DNA of 32,586 nt. Origin: a virus. The DNA lies in the IMG/VR virus record IMGVR_UViG_3300045009_000361, positions 1-32,586 of that record; one strand, 5' to 3'. The first letter of the stretch is position 1. Every line of letters starts with the position of its first letter. Shown piece by piece: positions 28,007 to 32,586 of this stretch. The notes under the pieces are model-generated. The model had not been told where the DNA came from and searched no databases. It saw only the letters and a program-made list of their open reading frames with translations. A program made the translations under genes and the position numbers.

Positions 28007-29497
28007 ATGGCTCAGAAAGACAATTTTAAACCGCCCGTTGGTGTAGCGAGAGCCGCGGAGCGCGCGCTCCGTTGGATAGCAGACGGTAAGCAAGGCTCAG
28101 GTTTTACAGACGTGGGTAGACGACGCGCAGCACAATTAGCGGCGCGTCAACCCGTCTCAGCAGACACCATCAAGCGCATGAAGTCCTTTTTTGCTAGGCA
28201 CGCGGTCGATAAAGAGGCGTCAGGTTTTCGTTTGGGCGAGAAGGGCTATCCGTCGGCAGGTCGCGTCGCATGGGACGCATGGGGTGGTGACGCTGGTAGG
28301 GCATGGGCAAACGCGATTGCTGTCAGGTTAGAACGCGAGTTGGAGAAGCACGCACAAAACGAGCATGACCAGTTGACGCACGGTAATTGGGCTAATGGTG
28401 GCGGCGATTCCACCAAAATCTATCAAACGGCAAATTTTGAGGAGGCGGTAGCAAGATTAGCCAAAGGGGAAATGGTAGAGCTAAAAGATGTTCAAGCTGT
28501 CCACACATTCGTTAAAGATTTACATCGTTACGCAATCGCTGCCCAAAAGCGAGGTGAGCAAGCGCCAAACCTCGATTTATGCAAAGTGTCTGTGCCTAAG
28601 ACAAATCTATTTTGTGGCAAATCATTGGGGATTCAACGTGTTGATATGCCACAACTTGAGGGAACACCACGTGAGGGCTCAGAAGCCTCGAAGTTGCCCC
28701 GCTCAAAAAGCGGCAATGTCAATGTTGGAAAACAGTTCACTGATTATCTAGAACGTCAAAACGTCGAGGTGCGCAACCGAACCGTAAGGGCATCGTCATT
28801 AAGTGCCTCACAGGGTCAGTTGGTCGGGCCGAAAGTGGCTGCCCTCATGGATAAAGGCACTGATGCATTGGCTGACGAAAGAATTTTTGTGTCACGCGAC
28901 GGTTACGTGATAGACGGACACCACCGATGGGCTGCGCTAATCGGTCTCGATGCAAGTGACAATCAGTTGGGCGATGTCGATATCAAGGTTGTAGAGATAG
29001 ATATGCCAATTGCTCAAGTTTTAAAAGAGGCAAACGATTTCACGAGGCGAGTCGGCATCTTGCCGCAGGTGGCAAAGGCGTTAATCAGTTATGTCGGCAT
29101 AGCACAGACATTAAAAAAGGAACAGGAGCGCCGATACACGCTGGGCCCCCTATACATCCCCGACCGTGTTGACGCACACGGCGAATTTACCGATGCCGAC
29201 GAATTACAGAAGGCGGTGTGGAAATACGTTCGAGACGGCGACCGACGAATACGTTTGCAGCACAACCGCGACGTGGTAGCCGGAGAGTGGGTCGAGGTAA
29301 TGACTTGGCCGTATGAAATGACCATTGAGCACCAAATGGCAGACGGTTCAATTCAAAAAGCCGAGTATCCCGCTAACACCGTCTTCATGGGCGTAGTTTG
29401 GAAGGATTGGGCGTGGAATCTTGTAAAACAAGGCAAAGTGCGCGGCTATTCCATAGGAGGTAAGGCAGAGCGCGTCGAGGTTGAGTTAGAAGATTGA
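28007..29497 (+). CDS. prohead protease (XkdF/S78_2-like) fused to tag and ParB-like domain
   Basis: A 496-residue protein. Residues 1-105 form a small domain (PPVGVARAAERALRWIADGK ... GYPSAGRVAWDAWGGDAGRA) that I recognise from phage head proteins. Tag 9 is K114-N130. Residues about 250-345 hold a ParB-like fold with VSRDGYVIDGHHRWAALIGL (H305-H306-R307). The C-terminal 130 residues match the XkdF/Peptidase S78_2 group: LYIPDRVDAHGEF, H419 in RLQHNRD and S482 in RGYSIGGKAE as probable catalytic residues. It should mature the prohead and perhaps trim cargo. It stands three genes before the major capsid protein, as expected for a head-maturation protease. Confidence 0.8.
   Translation: MAQKDNFKPPVGVARAAERALRWIADGKQGSGFTDVGRRRAAQLAARQPVSADTIKRMKSFFARHAVDKEASGFRLGEKGYPSAGRVAWDAWGGDAGRAWANAIAVRLERELEKHAQNEHDQLTHGNWANGGGDSTKIYQTANFEEAVARLAKGEMVELKDVQAVHTFVKDLHRYAIAAQKRGEQAPNLDLCKVSVPKTNLFCGKSLGIQRVDMPQLEGTPREGSEASKLPRSKSGNVNVGKQFTDYLERQNVEVRNRTVRASSLSASQGQLVGPKVAALMDKGTDALADERIFVSRDGYVIDGHHRWAALIGLDASDNQLGDVDIKVVEIDMPIAQVLKEANDFTRRVGILPQVAKALISYVGIAQTLKKEQERRYTLGPLYIPDRVDAHGEFTDADELQKAVWKYVRDGDRRIRLQHNRDVVAGEWVEVMTWPYEMTIEHQMADGSIQKAEYPANTVFMGVVWKDWAWNLVKQGKVRGYSIGGKAERVEVELED
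28346..28396 (+). repeat. HDQ-HGNW tag, copy 9
   Basis: Encodes KHAQNEHDQLTHGNWAN, residues 114-130 of the prohead protease. The spacer differs from the cargo copies but HDQ and HGNWA are intact. Confidence 0.88.
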
Positions 29498-29988
29498 GGT
29501 ACGTCTTTTGCGAGAGCGAAAGCCCCGACGAGCATTGGGGTTTTTTGGACGTAGACGGCAAGGTCGTGCTTGACCTTGGATGCGGCAACTTTGGGGCTGA
29601 GGTAACACAGAGCACGCCAGAGTTCTTCATCGAGCGCGGCGCAAGCAAGGTGATAGGCGTGGACGTTTGGATAGACAGCCTTGACCAGATTGAGCACCCC
29701 GACATCGCGCTGATAAGCGTCAAGATTGACAACGCGGACGAAATAGCCAATTTAATCAGGCGTTTTCGACCAGATGTGGTCAAGTGCGACCTCGAGGGCG
29801 GCGAGGTGCACCTATTTGACTTACCCGAGAACGTGCTCCAAATGGTTAAGGCATACGCGATAGAGACGCACGATGACGACAGCTACGACCGCGCTTGGCA
29901 GGTGTTGCGCGGCAACGGCTACAAGATACGTACGACGGTAGACCTGCTGCACTCGCAACCTTGCAAGGTAGTCCACGCGACCAAGTAA
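29494..29988 (+). CDS. FkbM-like SAM methyltransferase
   Basis: A 164-residue protein from a TTG overlapping the protease stop (TTGA). Motif I is VVLDLGCGNFGAEVTQ near residue 27; KVIGVDVWIDSLDQI follows, then VVKCDLEGGEVHLFDLPE, the D-x-E-G-x-E box typical of FkbM methyltransferases, and VKAYAIETHDDDSYDR. It could methylate a glycan or small molecule. Its place between protease and scaffold genes suggests an inserted accessory gene. Confidence 0.72.
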   Translation: MRYVFCESESPDEHWGFLDVDGKVVLDLGCGNFGAEVTQSTPEFFIERGASKVIGVDVWIDSLDQIEHPDIALISVKIDNADEIANLIRRFRPDVVKCDLEGGEVHLFDLPENVLQMVKAYAIETHDDDSYDRAWQVLRGNGYKIRTTVDLLHSQPCKVVHATK

Positions 29989-30070
29989 ATAGTTTGCTTG
30001 CAGGGCGTTGAGCCTCTAAGTAGATTCCGCGTGTGTCTCGGCAAATCCGAGGCGAGCGCAGGAGGTTTTT

Positions 30071-30859
30071 TTGCGTAAGAAACGACGCAAGATGGTAAAT
30101 CTTGCTATCGAGGAGACCTCCGGCGTTGACCACCCTGCTCATCTTTCTGAGGGTTGGGTTGTCATGAAAAACGCTTCAACTGAAGGTGTGCTAGGCGCGC
30201 TTTCAAAGATTAAGGAGTCGCAAATGACTGAAGTCGATGAAATTGTCGAATTACAAGACGCGCTACTTGCTTCTGAGGCACGAGTCCAAGAATTAGAGAA
30301 AGCCATGCACGACATGGATGAGGACGACGAGAAAACCAAGAAAGGCAAAAAGCGTAAGACAAAGATGGAAGAGAATATGCATTACGACATGGACGAGGAA
30401 GACGATGAGGAAATGATGAAGTCGGTTCCCGAGCCAGTCCGCAAAATGATTCAGAAGTACCGTGATGAGGCCCGTAGCGCTGCTGCTGAGTTGCGAGAAG
30501 AAAGAATTGCGAGAGCTGACGCTGACGCAATTACTCTTGTGAAGTCTTGGCAATCGTTGTCGCTAGACGCCGACAAGGTTGGGCCTGCCCTAAGAAAATT
30601 AGGCGAGGTTGACGCCGACCTTGCTAAATCTGTTGAGGATGTTTTGACTGCGGTTAATGGTCAGGCAGAAAGCGCCAACATCTTTGCAGAAATCGGTAAT
30701 TCAAAAGGTAGCAACTCGAGCGACGCTTACGAGCGTCTTTCGGCAATGGCAAAGGCAGCCGTATCTGAGGGCAAGGCTGCAACCTTTGAGCAGGCGTTGG
30801 TGGATGTCGCAACCGCTAATCCAGACATCTATGCACAGCACCTAGCGGAAGGAAGGTAA
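30071..30859 (+). CDS. capsid scaffolding protein
   Basis: A 262-residue protein from a TTG with AGGAGG six bases upstream. The start, LAIEETSGVDHPAHLSEGWV, resembles a segment usually found around head-protease cleavage regions. The middle is extremely charged (MDEDDEKTKKGKKRKTK, MDEEDDEEMMK), followed by a long helix (KYRDEARSAAAELREERIAR) and a C-terminal segment (AYERLSAMAKAAVSEG) typical of scaffolds. It lies directly before the decoration and capsid genes. The 82-base gap before it holds a CTCGG-CAAAT-CCGAG hairpin (30037-30051) and no other gene. Confidence 0.75.
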   Translation: MRKKRRKMVNLAIEETSGVDHPAHLSEGWVVMKNASTEGVLGALSKIKESQMTEVDEIVELQDALLASEARVQELEKAMHDMDEDDEKTKKGKKRKTKMEENMHYDMDEEDDEEMMKSVPEPVRKMIQKYRDEARSAAAELREERIARADADAITLVKSWQSLSLDADKVGPALRKLGEVDADLAKSVEDVLTAVNGQAESANIFAEIGNSKGSNSSDAYERLSAMAKAAVSEGKAATFEQALVDVATANPDIYAQHLAEGR

Positions 30860-30865
30860 AAAAAC

Positions 30866-31267
30866 ATGGCATACGAAATCAGTCCGTATGCGGTACGCGT
30901 GACGTTCCCCGCAGGTGCAGACCTGTCAGCGTCGCAATACCGCTTTGTCAAGATGTCAGGCGCCTCAGTGGTCGGCGTTAGCGCCATCACTGACCGTCCA
31001 ATCGGCGTCTTGCAAAATGACCCAACATCAGGCAAAGAAGCAGTGGTCACCGTTGCGGGTGGCACCAAAATCGTGAGCGCAGCAGCACTATCGGCTGGCA
31101 ACTCGATTTTTACCGCCGCAAACGGGACTGCAAGCCCAATCGCCGCGTTCGGTGACGCAATCGCCTCGACCGTGTTCGTACAAGGACAGGTCATCTTGGC
31201 GAGTAGCGCAGCGAGCGAAATCGCAACTGCAGTCGTGTCCTGCGCCACCGCAGCACGAGGCAACTAG
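30866..31267 (+). CDS. head decoration (cement) protein
   Basis: A 133-residue protein rich in Ala, Val, Ser and Thr: VTFPAGADLSASQYRFVKMS, ITDRPIGVLQNDPTSGKEA, VTVAGGTKIVSAAALSAGN, IFTAANGTASPIAAFGDAI. This is the beta-rich DUF2190/lambda D-like pattern of trimeric proteins that stabilise the mature capsid. Its position between scaffold and major capsid protein supports the call. GGAAGG precedes the ATG. Confidence 0.8.
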   Translation: MAYEISPYAVRVTFPAGADLSASQYRFVKMSGASVVGVSAITDRPIGVLQNDPTSGKEAVVTVAGGTKIVSAAALSAGNSIFTAANGTASPIAAFGDAIASTVFVQGQVILASSAASEIATAVVSCATAARGN

Positions 31268-31282
31268 GGAGAGTGAGAAACC

Positions 31283-32260
31283 ATGCCACAACCAACTAGC
31301 AACCAAGTCCACATTGACGCGATTCTCACCAACATCTCTGTCGCCTACATGCAGAGAGCGGAGAATTTCATTGCCTCATCCGTATTTCCATTAATTCCGA
31401 CGGAAAAACAATCTGATAAATATTTTTTGTATACGAAAAATGACTGGCTACGTGATGAGGCGCAACGTCGTGGCCCGGGCACGGAATCGGCAGGCGGGGG
31501 ATACAACCTCACCACCGCTACGTACTCGGCAGATGTCTTTGCATTCCACAAGGACATCAGCGACCAAATCCGGGCGAACGCCGATGCCCCGCTAAACCTC
31601 GACCGTGAGGCCGTGGACTTCGTAACCCACCGCCTCCTGCTACGTCGCGAAATTCAGTTCATGGCTGATTTCATGACGACAAGCATCTGGTCGTTGGATA
31701 TCACGGGTGTCGCGTCGTCACCGAGCGGCAACCAAGTAATCCAGTGGAGTGACTACGCAAACAGCGACCCGATTGATAACGTGGAAGCCGGAAAAGCGTA
31801 TGTATTGTCAAAAACCGGGTATTTGCCGAATACGCTCGTCCTCGGTTATGACGTATTCCGCGAGTTGAAGAATCACCCCGACTTGGTGGACAGAATCAAA
31901 TACACGAGTAGTCAGACGATTACTGCGGACATGATGGCCCGCATGTTTGAGTTGGACAGGGTGCTTGTGTCGCAGTCAGTAAAGGCAACCAACAACGAGG
32001 GCGGCACCGAGGGTTACGACTTCACGATGGGCAAGCAAGCTCTTCTGGCTTACGTGCCCGCGTCCCCTGGATTGCTGACCCCTGCCGCTGGATACACCTT
32101 TGTATGGACTGGTGTGTCACAAGGGCTAGGCGCAAACATCGGCGTTTCATCGTTCCGCATGGAATCGCTGAAATCGACACGAGTTGAAGCAGAGTTGGCG
32201 TTTGACAACAAGGTTGTCTCACAAGACCTCGGCTACTTCTTCACCTCGATTGTTGCCTAA
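31283..32260 (+). CDS. major capsid protein
   Basis: A 325-residue protein. VHIDAILTNISVAYMQRAEN followed by FIASSVFPLIPTEKQSDKYF, DEAQRRGPGTESAGGGYNL, VFAFHKDISDQIRANADAPL and REIQFMADFM match a group of HK97-fold capsid proteins I know from metagenomic phages. LVLGYDVFRELKNHPDLVDR and RMFELDRVLVSQSVKATNNE form the later domain. A GGGAGAGTGAG leader precedes the ATG at 31283. Confidence 0.88.
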   Translation: MPQPTSNQVHIDAILTNISVAYMQRAENFIASSVFPLIPTEKQSDKYFLYTKNDWLRDEAQRRGPGTESAGGGYNLTTATYSADVFAFHKDISDQIRANADAPLNLDREAVDFVTHRLLLRREIQFMADFMTTSIWSLDITGVASSPSGNQVIQWSDYANSDPIDNVEAGKAYVLSKTGYLPNTLVLGYDVFRELKNHPDLVDRIKYTSSQTITADMMARMFELDRVLVSQSVKATNNEGGTEGYDFTMGKQALLAYVPASPGLLTPAAGYTFVWTGVSQGLGANIGVSSFRMESLKSTRVEAELAFDNKVVSQDLGYFFTSIVA

Positions 32261-32269
32261 GGGGGCGAT

Positions 32270-32586
32270 ATGCCTTTCAACCGCGTAACACGTGGTAACG
32301 CGCTTACGGGTGCGCTCAACGTAGGTGCTGGCACGAGCATCAAAAAGATTCAGAGCGGGTCGGTCGCAATCGACTTCCCCGCCGCGAGTGCCAACAACTA
32401 CGCGAGCGCGACGTTCACCGTGACGGGCGCGGCAGTTGGAGACATCGTGCTGCTAAGCACGAGCGTCACCCCCGCCGCCTCATTCACGATTCAGAACGTG
32501 GGCGTGACCTCGGCAAACACGGCAGTCGTGCAGGGCTTCAACCACGGCGCTGCCTCTGTCAATCCCGCGGAGTTCACTGCTCACTT
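32270..32586 (+). CDS. truncated structural protein at window end
   Basis: An open frame starts at ATG 32270 after AAGGGGGCG and runs off the right edge without a stop: MPFNRVTRGNALTGALNVG, AGTSIKKIQSGSVAIDFPAA, SANNYASATFTVTGAAVGDI, VLLSTSVTPAASFTIQNVGV. The Ala/Thr/Val-rich beta pattern is typical of head or neck structural proteins placed after the capsid gene. The family cannot be fixed from 105 residues. Confidence 0.7.
   Translation, partial: MPFNRVTRGNALTGALNVGAGTSIKKIQSGSVAIDFPAASANNYASATFTVTGAAVGDIVLLSTSVTPAASFTIQNVGVTSANTAVVQGFNHGAASVNPAEFTAH

Noticed and set aside
30037-30072. Terminator before the scaffold gene
   Set aside because: The CTCGG/CCGAG hairpin is separated from the T-run by 14 bases that include the AGGAGG ribosome-binding site, so the T-run is part of the translation leader.
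1-32586. Prophage or lysogeny module
   Set aside because: No integrase, excisionase, CI-like repressor, attachment-site repeat or flanking host gene was found in the window.

Overview
The window is 32.6 kb of a tailed double-stranded DNA phage, or a large piece of one. Coding is almost gap-free and nearly all on the + strand, with many ATGA, GTGA and TTGA stop-start overlaps. A WhiB-like regulator (16106-16447), a family found in actinobacteria and their phages, points to an actinobacterial host. The moderate, locally A/T-rich base composition would suit a low-GC aquatic actinobacterium, but that is only an inference. No integrase, excisionase, CI-like repressor, tRNA or CRISPR array was seen, so the window gives no sign of lysogeny.

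Layout. 1-3167: accessory genes, including a short minus-strand block (785-1925) with two 27-residue membrane proteins, a proteasome-like Ntn hydrolase whose start overlaps the divergent gene's start, and a zinc-ribbon methyltransferase. 3310-4739: ArdC-type antirestriction protein and a possible nuclease-fold protein. 4757-6032: lysis module (membrane proteins, r1t-like holin, coiled-coil membrane protein, M15 endolysin). 6083-10060: recombination and replication (Gam, Sak4-like ATPase, replication initiator carrying iterons, HNH nuclease, RusA-like resolvase, ParB-like protein). 10039-12121: terminase. 12121-16447: GP88-like protein, a run of very small genes, a lysozyme-like transglycosylase and WhiB. 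16451-16876: SSB. 17069-32586: portal, MuF-like head protein, effector-like cargo proteins, prohead protease, scaffold, decoration protein, major capsid protein and one truncated gene.

The most interesting part is 19327-29497. Directly after the MuF gene lie four multidomain proteins followed, two small genes later, by an XkdF/S78_2-type prohead protease. A short peptide, consensus KHQxGxHDQxSHGNWAxG, occurs nine times plus once in degenerate form. It usually stands just before a separate domain: GNAT-like, HExxH metallopeptidase, ADP-ribosyltransferase-like (three candidates) and RelA/SpoT-like. The protease carries the same peptide. I infer a modular set of enzymes packed into the head and possibly delivered at infection, with the peptide as a packaging, assembly or processing tag. 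I believe similar HDQ..HG peptides occur in other phage head proteins, but I know of no assigned function.

Two kinds of DNA signal also stand out. Palindromes of the type GGGGTG-N(9-11)-CACCCC, often with a TATA-like centre and a GAAAGGGG ribosome-binding site downstream, precede five transcription units. A cluster of CGGGGGTCAC and AACCGTCC repeats inside the replication-initiator gene is a good candidate for the replication origin.
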